Part shown: positions 10,228 through 22,198 of the stretch, piece after piece
How positions within the stretch are numbered: the first letter of the stretch is position 1
How the letters are laid out: every line of letters starts with the position of its first letter
Source: Rhynchonema sp. JSB1_4
Lineage: Eukaryota; Nematoda; Chromadorea; Monhysterida; Xyalidae
Assembly (NCBI GenBank): GCA_030248065.1
Contig: JASAMV010008532.1
Span: forward strand, 27,396 to 91,395
DNA length: 64,000 bases
Direction: 5' to 3'
The notes under the pieces: model-generated
The model's input: the letters and a program-made list of their open reading frames with translations, nothing else
The model's database searches: none
Told to the model about the DNA's origin: nothing
Position numbers and translations under genes: made by a program

Positions 10228-13200
10228 ATGGATTCGCCTTCACTGACATCGGAGTTCGAGCGTGTGTATGGCAGCAAACCGGAGTTTTTGGTGCGCTGTC
10301 CGGGACGTGTGAATTTGATTGGTAATGACTAATGAGTTGGGTTTTTGGGTATCCACATGATTTTAAATTTGTGTAGTTTGTAATCGATTTCAGGCGAACA
10401 CATTGATTACAATGGATACGGTGTGTTCCCAATGGCAATCGAACAGTGCATTGTGGCCGCCGTGAAAAGTGATCCGGATTTGAGCGATATCACTCTGCGA
10501 AATGTGAATGCGAACTACGAGTGGGTCTGGTTTATGATCTTTAATCGCCTCGCGCGCGTTTTCGCTTGTAAATTGATTACAAGCATTGTGGGCGTGAGGA
10601 AATATAGGCAAACGATTTCGAAGGTGGTGTGCATTCAAAACGAATAGAAAGAGAAAATCATCATGCTCCACTTTATATTCTTCAACGTGTAACATTTCCC
10701 AAATCAGCAGCCACGTATGAATGTTTCACTATTCTGCCAGCTGCGAAATCGAGCTGTCAAACTGGACGGACGGACGACCTGAAATGTTTTGTTGACAGAA
10801 TACAGATCGTCGCGGCGATTAGCGCAGCAATCTTTGTGCCGTGGTCACACAAAAGAAGAGAAATAAATATTCGTACACTAACTCGCACTCCACGATTGAA
10901 ACATCACAGAGCACACGACCGATCACGTGACCGGTTGGATGTGGACCGCGCAAATCCCAAATGGCATCAGTACTTCATCTGTGGATATCGAGGTGTCATC
11001 GAACATTTGGCCGCCAGACAACACATACAAAAGAAAGGTAAGGCATTGCACAGCACAGTGTGCCTTCAGTGTTAATTTTGTGACCGATTGCTCGGTCCTA
11101 ACAATCGTGATAATATTTTTGTGTCGGCCCACTCATCTCACTTTAACTATAAAGTGGGTGGTGGACTGTGTTTATCTTGAAAACAGGTCTTCAACGTGAT
11201 GTTTCACTTACAGGCATGAAAGTGCTGGTCAGTGGCAGCATACCTCCGAGTGCCGGCCTGTCCAGCTCCAGTGCATTGGTGTGTTGTGCGGCGCTGTGCA
11301 CCTGGAACGCGGTGTTGGGCAAGGATTGCACAATGGACAAGGTTGAATACACATGATGATTTTCTCTTTGTTTTAGTTTTATGATTGAAAATCCCTTGTC
11401 GCAGACCGAAATAGCCGAACTGTGCGCGCGTTGTGAACGCTATATCGGGACGGAGGGAGGTGGGATGGACCAGGCGATATGCATGTTGGCCAAGAGGGGA
11501 CAGGTTTGTGTTGATTTACACGTATAATCTAAATACGAAAAGGCTTTTGCATCACATGGTATTGGTCGCACAATGACTTTATAAGAATTGGTCAAATTTT
11601 TTCCTGAATCGCAAAGCACGCTAGTGACGGGGCAATGACGTTGCGTTGCGCGATCACACACAAAACACGTAGTAAAGAGAATGTTTCAGACCTGCGGCAA
11701 CGTGGTTGATCTGCTAGATTATTTTCAGCTGAAAATGTTTTGTGAGAATCAGAAATAGCACAGTAGTTAAGAGTGACTGAACGTGAAAATCAGGATTGAT
11801 TTTGATGAATTCTTATATGGTCATTGTGCGACCAATACCCATGCCCAATCTACCGAGAGCGGCAAGTCTCGCACCATGGTGCCACGACAAAGAGGGCACG
11901 CTGTACTGTATTGTTTTTTTGGCTGTACTGTATTGTACTATAATACTGTACTGTATTATAATTGAATTTTATGTTTCACCCACCTTCACAATGGGCCCTT
12001 CCTTTTTTATTCAGGCAATGAAGATCGACTTCCACCCATTGCACACCGAGCCAATCGGTCTGCCGGACGGTGCGTGTTTGGTTGTGTGCCATTCGTGTGC
12101 CGAAATGAACAAGGCCGCCACGTCCTACTTCAATGAACGCGTGCTCGAATGCAGAATCGCCAGCAAGGTTGTTGTTGTGAGAGCGCCATTGAAACCTGGT
12201 GATCTCATTGGGATCTGCCTTGGTCACACGACCGTTCTTTCATTAGACTGGTTTGTATTTATTATTGCCGATGCATTAATTTCGACCAGCACAGGAAAGA
12301 TGAAAGAGACCGGAAATAAACATCTTGTACGCTGGTCGAAATTAGGGCATTAGCCAATTTTAAATTGCCCTGAAATTAAAGATGGCTGTGAAACAAAATC
12401 ATTGTAACCTCGTTTCGTTAGTGAAGAAATGTTCGTTCGGACTCCAAATTTTCGAAACCAAACCCTTTGGCCTTCGATTGGGCTTGAAACGAAATAATGT
12501 TTCACATGCCTTACACAGGTGATGGCGCAAGCATCCGGTTTGCCGTGGCGTGACATCCGCACGCCCGGCCAGCTGCAACAAGCGCTCGGTGCACTGGCTC
12601 TGTCTGACATGTGCGCACTGGTCGACAAAATGCTCACGAACGAACCATACAGCAAAAGTCGGGTGCTTGAGTTGTTGGCAACCACGGAAACGGAACTGGA
12701 TCAAAATGCTGGTGTGACGAACCTGACCAAACATAGTCGGTGTGCTTTTGGTCGCCTGGTTTACGTTCGCTGATATCTGACAAACTTTGCCCCTTGCACC
12801 CACCGGAAGTGCGTGTGTGGGGTCGGGGAACCTTGGCTAGGCCTTGTTTCACGTAGAGAGGCGTTTATGTGAAGCAGAAGTATGCCACTTGCAGTGTGGT
12901 GTTACTGAAACAGACTGGGGCGTTGGCTGTTTTCGTGGGGCCACCAAGACACGGTCAGATCAAGTGCCTCGGTCGAGCACCTGACCAATAACCGCTTAAA
13001 AAGTCTATTACATCCGCAAATAAATCCCCAACTTTCTATCATGCCATATAACCATCCCCAAATGTTTGTTGCACAGTGACCCACTACCATCTACGTGACC
13101 GCATTCTGCACGTCTACGGCGAAGCGAACAGGGTTGAACGATTCGGTGACATTTGTCGATCCACAGATATTCAATCTGCTGATGCGATCATTCAGCTCGG

Positions 13201-13610
13201 TGCATTGATGAATGAGAGTCACGATAGTTGCTCGCGACTGTACAAATGCAGTTGTGCCGAATTGGATGAGCTCACTGATGTTTGTCGGTTAGTTGGGGCT
13301 GGAGATGAAAAGAGGCAGTGTCGGGTCGGTTTTTTTCCTCCAAACTCTGTCCATCCATCTTTCCCAACCCAACACCCAACTTTATGGCAACTTTTACAGA
13401 GCGGCGGGCGCGGTTGGCAGTCGTCTAACGGGCGCGGGCTGGGGCGGATGCGCCGTGTCCCTGATCAGGGAACAGGATGTCGCCAGTTTCATTGACAGCG
13501 TGAAAACGGCGTTTTATGACAAGACCGACAGTCGACGGGCCAAGTTTGACAGCGGAACTGCGGTGTTTCCGTCACTGCCGGCAGAAGGAGCTAGCGTTAC
13601 TTGGCTGTAG
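10228..13610 (+). CDS. GALK2: N-acetylgalactosamine kinase / galactokinase 2-like (GHMP kinase)
   Basis: Nine exons: 10228-10321, 10394-10520, 10910-11037, 11214-11341, 11405-11503, 12015-12167, 12519 to about 12735, 13077-13287 and 13400-13610. All joins keep phase and give about 455 aa (human GALK2: 458). GHMP kinases phosphorylate the sugar C1 hydroxyl using ATP. Visible signatures are [20 protein letters not shown] (galactokinase motif), [16 protein letters not shown] (ATP-binding motif 2), [11 protein letters not shown] with the expected catalytic Asp, NSC-like [10 protein letters not shown], and [15 protein letters not shown] (motif 3). [16 protein letters not shown] and [13 protein letters not shown] fit GALK2 better than GALK1. 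The exon 7 donor is uncertain (A|GTCGG at 12,735 or T|GTGCTT at 12,741). Intron 2 carries a MITE. Confidence 0.92.
10606..10757 (+). repeat. AGGCAAAC MITE, internally deleted copy in GALK2 intron 2
   Basis: This copy begins AGGCAAAC-GATTTCGAAGG, missing about 20 bases of the usual terminus, and continues through AAAACGAATAGAAAGAGAAA and CAGCAGCCACGTATGAATG to CTGCGAAATCGAGCT. Matching copies lie at 15,301-15,465, 20,766-20,954 and 34,839-35,025. Confidence 0.7.
11697..11845 (+). repeat. Dispersed repeat shared with 55,535-55,665
   Basis: The stretch from CTGCTAGATTATTTTCAG through TTTTGTGAGAATCA, TAAGAGTGACTGAACGTG and TTCTTATATGGTCATTGTG reappears almost identically at 55,535-55,655, in the loop of the large palindrome. 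It lies in GALK2 intron 5. No terminal inverted repeat is obvious. A GTCATTGTGCGACCAATAC word also appears inverted near 11,560. Confidence 0.6.
12273..12350. repeat. Hairpin mini-element of the TTTCGACCAGCGTA family
   Basis: GCATTAATTTCGACCAGC pairs with GCTGGTCGAAATTAGGGC about 45 bases downstream. It lies in GALK2 intron 6. Four similar hairpins occur at 15,561, 17,644, 18,255 and 45,076. Confidence 0.6.
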
Positions 13611-14977
13611 GCGATGTTGGGCAGGTCATCAAACTGGGTGATAGGACCTGACTTGCCTTTGTCAGTTGACCTTTCACATTAGCGATATTTATTTTGTTTT
13701 TACAATGTTATTTTATTACTTTACTGTTGATATTCGCATATATTTATTTGCCTGTTTTCTTGCTGCCGTTAGTCAGAACAGAACATTTTATATATCTCGG
13801 TTCGTAAATTCGCTTTTATTCGAAACGTGCCTGCGCTGATGAACGCTGCGGTTCGCGTCAACACGCAACAAATTAAGGTCAGACAGCTGAAAGTTGTCAT
13901 CATCCTGTTTGGGCGCTCAACCACTCCCGGTGGCGGTTGCGCTTTCGAGAATTCGGGTCATTTTGTTGACTGTTTCTTTATCTGTGGTCACAACAACAAT
14001 CTGGTGGATTTCAGAAGCACTAAAATTATGTGATATTTTAGTTTCACTCGAATTAATCATATCGACATTATCATTATCAATGCTAAACTTTGTCACATTA
14101 GAATGGTTTCGGTGCGATATCACAAAATGTTATCGTACATCATAACAACGTTAGTGTAATTAGTGCGTTTGTCTTGTGATTATATAAAAATGTCGAGACA
14201 AGAAAACGTGGGGCTAATTAGGATAAGATAACGATGACTAAAATATGGCATGGAACAAAAACACACGTGCGTTGTGTGAATGAAGGGTGACTCATCTAAT
14301 CAAATGAAAGAGAAAATATCATGTGATGATAAATAAACAAGTATACCGAGGCGTGGTTACCTACTTTACAGTGACAATTGATCACATAGCAATAAACCAC
14401 AACCAAAAACAAAGCCGGTATTTTTTTTAAATTTCCTGTGCTGAATTACTATACCGGCAAAATCCATGTAAAATCAATTGCAACTCAGTGGTACAGTGAA
14501 TCAATAATGAGTACAGCAGTAGGTCAATATAAACAGTTTTCTCATCAATAAATAACACAAAATTCACAGAATATTGGGAAGAAAAAACATGATAGGACAA
14601 AATAGGTGACTTTCTATGAACTCGCATAAATAGGTTCAGGTTAAAATCTGATTAACCACAGCGATCCAATAAAGATTCACATACACACAGTGAAACATCG
14701 AACAAGCAACAAACAGAACAGCAGTGCAGTACACCGTAATGACAATGAATTCATTCATGCGCAGAAAACAAAAAAAGGATCATAATTAAAATAGAAATTC
14801 AATTTTCAATAAAAACAAAAAAGAACATGTTGAGAGCCAGAAAGAGAGCGGACACAAACAGAGCGTACAACAATGAGAAGACAAAATACAAAACACTCGC
14901 GGTGATGTGCCAAAGCCACAACTCTATAAAAATCAATCAATCGCCCATCATATCCATAATTCCATATTCCAAATCAA
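13611..14977. other. Convergent 3' intergenic region between GALK2 and SCAMP
   Basis: No gene is seen. The stretch is AT-rich, with several AATAAA-like words for both converging transcripts. A repeat at 13,800-13,910 (TTCGTAAATTCGCTTTTATTC ... AACACGCAACAAATTAAGG) is also found within 8236-8345. The remainder looks like 3' UTR and unique intergenic DNA. Confidence 0.45.
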
Positions 14978-17900
14978 TCAATATCGCCCGCCAGCCCCTG
15001 CCGCGGCATTAAACGAACTTCGCGCCGCCGCACCAGCAGCACTGGCCATACCACTTTGTACATCCGGGTTGTTCATCACACCAGATTGGAACTCTTGCTG
15101 CGCCTTGGCGAATGACGCACCCGACGAACGATACAGGCCGTGCACCTGATGAATTCATTCAGGGTTGCACTTTTCAGTGTTGAATCAACTTTGCGGGCAA
15201 GCACTGTGACCAGGACCACTAACGATTCGATATCGACAAAAATTTTATGACCCGTATTATCATGCAAAATAGTTGCAGCACTTTTGGAACGGGTATGTAA
15301 AGGCAAACTACACCAACACGAGCCCAATTTCGAAGATGGTGTGTATTCAAAGCGGATAGAAAGAGAAAATAATCATGCTCCACTTGGTATTCTTCAACGT
15401 GTGACGTTTCCCAAATCAGCAGCCACGCCAGAATGTTTCACTACTCTGCCAGCTGCGACACCATGATTATATTATCGTGTTTAGTTGCGCTCGTGGCTAG
15501 GACGACCAGGACTGCGGTTGTGCACTACAACTTTGAGCCGAATTTAGTGATAGAGTTTGGGCACTAATTTCGACGAGCGTAACAGTTGTTCATTGTGCCT
15601 CTTACGCTGGTCGAAATAAATGCTCCAACAAACCCTATCGTAAAACAAGGGCAAAACAGACATTTCCATTGTCAAATCGCAGTCGTGGTCTGGTCATAGC
15701 TGCAAATTGGCGGTCAACGGTTTTCAGACAGTAAGACTGGTGAATTTCACGAAAACGGCAATCACAGAAGACAGACAGAGATAAACACATAATCAAATTA
15801 ACCTTCATCAACACGAGAATCATAGCGACAGCGCAGAATGTGAATCCAGCAGCGGGCAACAGCATCACGATGCCGGCGAAGATCTTGCCGTGGCTGAACT
15901 GCGTCGATACGTTCAACCAACCGCTGCAATATGGGCGGGGGCAAGTGCTCAATCAATTTAGAATAACTTGAGGACGCATTCTATCATGCTTTTACGACCT
16001 CGACCGATTTCAGAGAAATTGTGTATCTTGAAATCAATCGTTTCGTTCGTACTTATCGGGTTTTCATATTGAGCAACTAAGTGGTGTGGTATTGCACATT
16101 TTGGCGATTTGTACTTCGCGAAAAGACTGCCAATTCTGAATCGAAAGTGAGATTTAGGAATTAGGGTTAGAGGTCGGGGGGTACCCGACACCCGACATCT
16201 GAGAAAAAAAGCCGACACCCGACAGTTGCAAAAAAACCGACACCCGACACCCGTTTTTGGACCAAAAACAGGCAATTTTTTGCTCATTTGCATCATTAGC
16301 GCATTTTTTTGGCTCAAGTTACTGAATTCAAGCATTTTCAAAAAGAAATAAACACCAAAATGTCACATTCTGCGTCTTCGGAAACATTTGGTTCGAAGAA
16401 AATATTCTCTCAAAATTCTTATCTCAGCAAAACTGATGTTTTGAACCGCAAGTGTCGGGTGTCGGCTGTCGGGTCCCAAGAAAACCGACACCCGACATCT
16501 GGGGGTACCCGACACCCGACACCTACACTTTTTTGGCACCCGACACCTGACATCTCTCTAACCCTAATATGAATGTCAAAAAAGCCCGGATAGGAACATT
16601 CCAAATTGCTCAATACGAAAATTTGTCTGCACAGCATAAACGTTCACTCAAGTCACCGCAAATCGGACTGCAGTAACGTATTTATGTTGACACCAAACCC
16701 AAAGCAACCAAAAGCCCACCAGTACACACGAACTAATACGAAACATCAAAGTACCAAAACAGTGAGTGAAGTGTAACATTGAATACCAGCCAACCAGCCC
16801 ACTTACCAACTCCATCCGAGCACGCCGATAGCGAATAGACAGCAGAATATGATTTGGAAAAACATGCAGAAAAAGAACACGACGAACTGGACGGACGAAT
16901 CGTTTCTGAAAGAGCACAACAACACAACATCGACACATATTGTGCATGTGAAACATCAGCCAGCTTGCCACCATCACTCACACGGCACCGCACTATAAAT
17001 TCACGTATGTGCATGCTTGAAACTCGATGATCGAATCGGATTTGATTTGTCTTGGACTTTTGGCTTTATTTTTAACAATTGAGGGCATTTCGAGATTTAC
17101 TCTGGCCACAGATGTCGAACAGCATAGCGGTTATTCGTTATCTGTTTGGTAACATCTCAAATGATCAACCTGCACGTGATTTAAAATTAAAGCAACAGTA
17201 ACCCTAGAAACATATTCAATACAAAAAGTCACGTGACCAAAACACAGATCCGATCCGATCACCGAATTCGACGTCCTAATCCTGGCCACGCTACAGACTG
17301 GTGGGTGCAGCACAAATACAAGTATGACGTCCATGTACAGTATAATATCTCTTACGGACCAAGAACCGCTGGAGTGCGATAGCCCGATGGCTTGCACTGA
17401 TATCAACAGTATGTGCATCATGAACATGAAGAAGTAGACCATGAAATTGAACGAACTGTCGTCTCTAAAACGTCGTAATTCATTGGGCTCATGGTTTTCT
17501 TGCTTAAATCAGAGTTTCAGTGAGTTCCTTGGTTGTAATTACATATCTTTGAAATGACGCGTCAATTTTTGATGGCCATGGATGGGGTGGAGGCGGATTT
17601 TGACATCTTTTGCTTGGGCAACATTTTGCACCAGGTTGCAGCAGCACTGATTTCGACCAACGTAGAAGTTGTTAGGCGGTTGGGAAGAACTTCTACGCTG
17701 GTCAAAACTGATGCGGCAACGATGGCACAAAGTTACATTTTACAAACTGCGCCTGCTGCGCGTTTACCAAAGAAATGACAAACCCCCCAGCCCCAAACAA
17801 AGTTTACACCCGAAACAGGCAAAGCACTCGCCTGAACGCTTTGTAGAGCGGTCGATACCAGCACAGGAACGAGCATGGCGTGAAGATGGCCACTTGCAGC

Positions 17901-20516
17901 AATGTGAGAAAGAACAGGCCAACACCGGACATAGTGTCGGCCGCGCCCCAGAACCAGTAGATCGTTGCGCCCAGTACATTCAACAGCAGCGTCAGGACGT
18001 AAACTGCAATATATTGAGCAATTGTTTTGTGCAAAAACATGGACCGCAGAGTGCCGATCGTAGAATAGCTACAGTAACCACATCGTATGCAACCATTCCC
18101 GATAGAGGTCTTTGTCCGCGGCCTCCATGCAGCACATTCTAGACGGGAATCTACGGTAGTAAAAAGCTGACATCAACCGTTCTACCACTGGCACTCTACG
18201 TTCCCAAAAAATATTAATTATTTGTTTGGTTTATTTAGCTTCCATAATTAGTTCTCATTTCGACCAGCGTAAAAGTTCGTACAAACATTTTTACGCCAGT
18301 GAAAATCCTAATTTTCGATCTGATCGAGCCCAATCTTGTCGACAAACTTGAGTTATCTTCATTGTTTAGCTTAGTCTTTTGATTCTGAATAAAACTCAGC
18401 AAGAATTCAACTGACTTAGCCATAGATAGTAGACGTAACGGACGGTCTTCTGAAATTCACTGGGTATCTCCACTTCGATGTCCATGTAAAAGCACGGCTG
18501 CAGCGGGATGAAAGAGGGCAGCGGGGGCCAGTTGTTGGCTGGCGCTGCAAAGAAAGTGAAAATTGTTTTCTTTCTGCGCGAAAACGACAAAATACGTTTT
18601 AGTGAAAAATGTGCGTTCTTTTCCACATAATTGGGACCCGGCATTTTCGCTCAATTTAAAGAGTATTCATCAAGTCACCTTTCGAGTGGGAGACTAACGG
18701 CAAGTTCGGGACCAGAATAACGTTCACAGAATATGCACTATAAGAAGGGGTAGGGGAGGTTCCCCAATAAGATGGTCGCTCTCTATCGCTATCAAGAATT
18801 CAGCTTCATAAGTCATAACTCTTAATAAACAACCAACCTCCACCGCCCTGCTGTGCGCGTCGTTCCAGCTCTTCCTCGCGGCGTTTGAGCTCGGCCGCTT
18901 TCCGTTCGAGTTCCTGGGATGATAAAATTTAAAAAATAAGACAAAAATAATAACAAAAAACCAAACCAAGAAAATACCTCCTGACGTCTGAGCAGGTCAT
19001 CCTGATTGCCACCAGGTCGTTGTGCGGCGTTGGCTTGATAGGACGGTGGCTGCGCGCTCGGTTGCATCACCGGTGGGGGGTTGCTCGCGCCGCGCACACC
19101 CTGCGATTTTCGGTGAATGAATATGTTGGATTTATGTTTGACTAGGATTAGTGTTGTTGTGCTTCCTGGCGACTGTCTGTGTATAGCACCTGAGGATCGT
19201 TAGGTTGCACTCGTAAATTGGCGGGAAAGATGCAATTCGAACTTGGAATGTATATATTACTTTGACAAAAAAAACAAAACATTTTTCGTGCAAGCGGTAC
19301 CGGGTTCATTTTTGAAAAAAGCGGCTTAGTCTGCCGTGTAAAGTAGGCCCTTGTAAGCTATGAAATGGAGAGCTTGTGCAATGCAACCAGTAAGTACGTT
19401 ACAGAAAAAACACATTGTACAGCGCCTGGCAACAAGAACTCTATTCATAAAAAAAACTTTGATGCGCTGTGCCACAGGCACAAGTTTCGAAATAAAGGCA
19501 GAACGGCAGGAGCTGAAAGTAATGGTGCAGGGAAGCACATGAAGTGATACCATACGTTTCTGATCTGATGCTTCGGGGCTAAACACAATCCAGTGCAAGA
19601 TTTACCGTGCTGCTTGCTAAGCTTCACAGGAACTTGAACACACGTGTATGTACGTACGTGTAGACACGCTCCCCGGAATATTACTTTGGTACGGGCTTGG
19701 AGAGCAACAGCTAGAAAGCTACCCGCCAGCAAAGCAGTTCTGTGCAAAAGTAAATACACCATAGTCCCACACACAGGCACAGGAGCTACTACGTATGTGC
19801 ACGCACACAGTGACGTTTTGTGCGAGCGCGTATTGTATTGTATGCAGTGGACATAAAACAGGCAGCTCATGATCAAGCAAGTTAGTAAATAAGCTGAGCT
19901 GGTGTTTTTTGTTACTGGTCTTGGGCTTGCGAGACCCAAAAACGGCCAGCTGACTGTCTCAGCACCCAAAATAAAGACATTATTACAAATCCAATCCAAG
20001 AGTCTTTAACGAAACTCTCGATAATTATGGAATTCCGGACGGGATTTCTAAACCTGTTCAAAAGCTGACATGCATGTAAAGAGAAGGGAGAGCTGTGTAC
20101 GTATAATAACGACAACAAAGAGCTAACTGGCAATAGTAGGTCGTATCTAGCAAACAGCATCACGGTGCAGGAAGATAGCCTTGTCGTGCAAGATACCAGA
20201 TACATACTCACTTCAAAAGTAGAAAATTGGGTGTTTTTTTCATACAATTTTACCCAAAAAATGGGCAAGAAAGGAGCAATTTTCACATCTTGGCCAAAAA
20301 CTTCCTTTTCGTGCATGATTACGCGCGATTTTTGGGCATTCAGGGTCGAAAAATATTCACTTGACCACCATAATCGTGCTCAGTCACACAAAAACCCGGT
20401 CGAACATCCAGCAAACCCACCGTAGCTCCAGCCGGCCGATTGTTGTCCGCAAACGGATTGTATTCATCGACACCAGTGCCCTGATTGGCACGAGCTGCTT
20501 GTTGCACACTTGGATC
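14978..20516 (-). CDS. SCAMP: Secretory carrier-associated membrane protein (SCAMP); first exon not found
   Basis: Minus-strand exons in order: 20516-20421, 19100-18978, 18913-18838, 18544-18416, 18003-17832, then either 17464-17360 or 16905-16807, then 15923-15803 and 15145-14978. Phases agree throughout. SCAMPs are four-helix membrane proteins of post-Golgi recycling membranes. Visible features are an N-terminal EYNPFAD motif (NPF, EH-domain ligand), a Pro-rich stretch, a charged coiled coil ([19 protein letters not shown]), the conserved NNWPPLPSF and [13 protein letters not shown] segment, helices 1-2 ending [18 protein letters not shown] (the most conserved SCAMP loop), helix 3 from the alternative exon, helix 4 ([20 protein letters not shown]) and the tail [18 protein letters not shown]. 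The intron after KAFR uses GC as donor (AG|GCGAGT). The initiating exon should encode about 10-20 residues and was not located. Confidence 0.9.
15301..15465 (+). repeat. AGGCAAAC MITE in a SCAMP intron
   Basis: It starts AGGCAAACTACACCAACACG and runs through GTGTATTCAAAGCGGATAG and AGCAGCCACGCCAGAATG to CAGCTGCGACAC. The right terminal repeat is lost. It is the closest relative of the full copy at 34,839-35,025. Confidence 0.7.
15561..15623. repeat. Hairpin mini-element of the TTTCGACCAGCGTA family
   Basis: GCACTAATTTCGACGAGCGT pairs with ACGCTGGTCGAAATAAATGC across a 23-base loop. It is intronic to SCAMP. Confidence 0.6.
16162..16566. mobile_element. MITE with TAGGGTTAGAG ends, filled with CCGACACCCGACA repeats
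   Basis: The ends are TAGGGTTAGAGGTCGGGGGG and CATCTCTCTAACCCTA. The interior alternates ACCCGACACCCGACATCT on the left and GGGTGTCGG on the right. A close copy at 35,435-35,906 has a perfect 8-bp duplication. Here the flanks TTAGGAAT and ATATGAAT match only 5 of 8, so this copy is older. It lies in a SCAMP intron. Confidence 0.75.
16807..16905 (-). other. SCAMP: SCAMP alternative exon A (third transmembrane helix)
   Basis: This 99-bp exon encodes [19 protein letters not shown] followed by [13 protein letters not shown]. It starts with one base completing a codon and ends with two, exactly as exon B does. It is homologous to exon B, and both correspond to the same SCAMP segment (human RSDNSF... 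to ...GW). A consensus donor GTAAGT follows and a CTTTCAG acceptor precedes. Confidence 0.8.
17360..17464 (-). other. SCAMP: SCAMP alternative exon B (third transmembrane helix)
   Basis: This 105-bp exon encodes [20 protein letters not shown] followed by [14 protein letters not shown]. It has the same entry and exit phase as exon A and sits 455 bp upstream of it in the transcript sense. DSSFNF and the QAIG segment match canonical SCAMPs more closely than exon A does. The in-phase donor is TTG|GTCCGT; a stronger-looking GTAAGA lies five bases downstream but would shift the frame. Confidence 0.78.
17644..17713. repeat. Hairpin mini-element of the TTTCGACCAGCGTA family
   Basis: GCACTGATTTCGACCAACGT pairs with ACGCTGGTCAAAACTGATGC; AGAAGTT and AACTTCT extend the stem. 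It is intronic to SCAMP. Confidence 0.6.
18255..18307. repeat. Hairpin mini-element of the TTTCGACCAGCGTA family
   Basis: CATTTCGACCAGCGTAAAAG pairs imperfectly with TTTTTACGCCAGTGAAAAT over a short loop. It is intronic to SCAMP. Confidence 0.5.
19101..20420. other. Large SCAMP intron, no further feature seen
   Basis: This 1.3 kb intron separates the NPF exon from the proline-rich exon. It is of ordinary composition. An open frame of 184 codons on the minus strand (19,445-19,999) runs through it, but lacks recognisable domains and overlaps frames on the other strand, so I do not call it a gene. Confidence 0.45.
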
Positions 20517-22198
20517 CTGAAATATGAATAAAAAAATGAGCATTTCTCTGTTCACGTGAAAACATGTGCCAAATTATGGTCCATGATCAGCGCTGAACAG
20601 ACCCGAAGTTTGGCGCTGAATATTTACGGCAACTGTCGTTCAATTGAAACTTGGCCCGACGCTGGCCCACCGCCCCGCCCGATCACAAAGTCGAACATCA
20701 TGGCGCGGCCAGAGTTTCAAACTCCGCTCTCGCTCACTTCTCACCAGAGCACTCGGCCCGACGTAAAGCCAAACTACGCCAACATGAGCCCGATTTCGCA
20801 GGTGCTGTGTGCTCAAAACGAAAAGAAAGAAAAACCCCTCATGCACCACGTTGCATTCCACAACGTGTAACGATTCCCAAATCAGCAGCCAAGCCACATC
20901 CCAATGTTTCACTGATTCGCCGACTCCGAAATCGAGCTCGTGTTGGCGTAGTCTTGACACCACACCCTTTTTGTGTCGATTTTTATATACAAACCGTCGC
21001 TGAGGCCAATTTTTTTGTTTCAAAGGTGACGGTTTTTGATGATAATGTCGCGGTTTAGAACAGCTAACAACACAAAACACAAGACCAACAACCGTCAATT
21101 TTTCAATAATTTTGGTGATGTCGGGTCTTTTCGGGCGGCCGGCACAATCGTCCCCAAATGAGAGGTCGCTCGCCATTGGGCGGCGAATTTGGGCTTCTGG
21201 TTCGAGCCGGGGCGGAGATTTAAGCCAGCCGGCACAAACCCGGCGCGGCCCTGATTGCGACACCTGCCCCGACTCTGACAATCCAGGCCAGCTATACTTG
21301 CAGGCCGAAAAAAAGTTTTTTTTTTCGAAAAAAAACCGTTATTTCCGAGGCCAGGAAAAATACGTTTGTTTTCCCGGCAATTTTCCCAGGTGACAACTTT
21401 TGGAAAAAACGGTTTTTTCAAAAATTCCCGAGAAACTTTCCAACGTCGCGAAATAATGTTGTCAAAACCACCGTAAATCAGTGCTAAACAGCTCTAAATG
21501 AGCAGTTTGTAAGCTCCAAGTGCGTTTGTAGTCTGTTTTACCCAGTAATTTTCGATTACACAAGTTGCCCGAAAAAATTACCGGCAATTTATTTTCTCTT
21601 TGGCACCTCCAAATGCAAAGTAAACTAACATGGTAAAAAACCAACCGAAAAAGGGTCTCCAAATGGGTTGTCGTTCAAATTTGCCATCTTCGACCGTTTG
21701 CTTGACTGACGATTCTCCTTTGTTTGCGTTGTTGAGAATCCAATCCAACAACTGAAAAGAACACCTGGAGGGAGTGGAGATCTCGTCTCGAGTTTAAGAG
21801 TTTACAACCTAAGTCCACATCCACGCTTAAGTATAGAAAACTGCAGGTAGGTTGATTGCAGGCCTTTCTGGTGGTTGATTGCACGCCTGGGTAGCCACAC
21901 CACTGGACAATACTGATCACTTACTTGCTGAATCCGTCAGAAATTTTAGTATTTTTGACAAAAAACCCTACTTTTTCAGTAAAATAAGTCGCTTCAGAAG
22001 CTTCGGGCCGGGGTGCCCGGCCCGGCCCGACCCTCCAAATCTCCGGCCCGGCCCGATTGCGACCTCTGTTCTGAAGTGACGGATTTTTTTGTCAAAAATA
22101 CTAAAATTTCTGACGGATTCGGCAAGTAAGTGATCAGTATTGTCTATCTGACGACTTTTTCATGGAAAACAATGAGTTTTCAACCAAAAAATAGATTA
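20517..22198. other. SCAMP upstream region with decayed hAT and MITE sequence
   Basis: The missing first SCAMP exon is probably here or beyond. From 20,640 to 21,290 there are decayed GGCCCG-rich stretches and a MITE (20,766-20,954). From 21,870 the sequence is related to the hAT cluster. A GCCACACCACTG terminus at 21,894-21,905 is followed by GACAATAC, the reverse of the target used at 25,869. The GGCCCGATTGCGACCTCTG right terminus ends at 22,068. Around 21,906-22,144 the flanks form an inverted repeat (CAGAAATTTTAGTATTTTTG and its complement). Confidence 0.5.
20766..20954 (+). repeat. AGGCAAAC MITE, diverged full-length copy
   Basis: It begins AAGCCAAACTACGCCAACAT and ends GAGCTCGTGTTGGCGTAGTC; the two ends are inverted. 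The interior has CTCAAAACGAAAAGAAAGAA and CAGCAGCCAAGCC. It is the oldest of the four copies, judged by divergence. Confidence 0.7.

Noticed and set aside
15145..15166. Hammerhead-ribozyme-like CTGATGAATTCATTC word near a SCAMP acceptor
   Set aside because: The conserved GAAA partner and flanking stems of a hammerhead are missing.
16807..17464. Exon A of SCAMP as a decayed, non-functional exon duplicate
   Set aside because: Its frame is open, splice sites are consensus and phases match exactly, so loss of function is not supported by sequence alone.
20640..21281. 213-codon minus-strand frame
   Set aside because: It runs through a MITE and decayed GGCCC-rich hAT sequence, has no known domain and is paralleled by frames on the plus strand.
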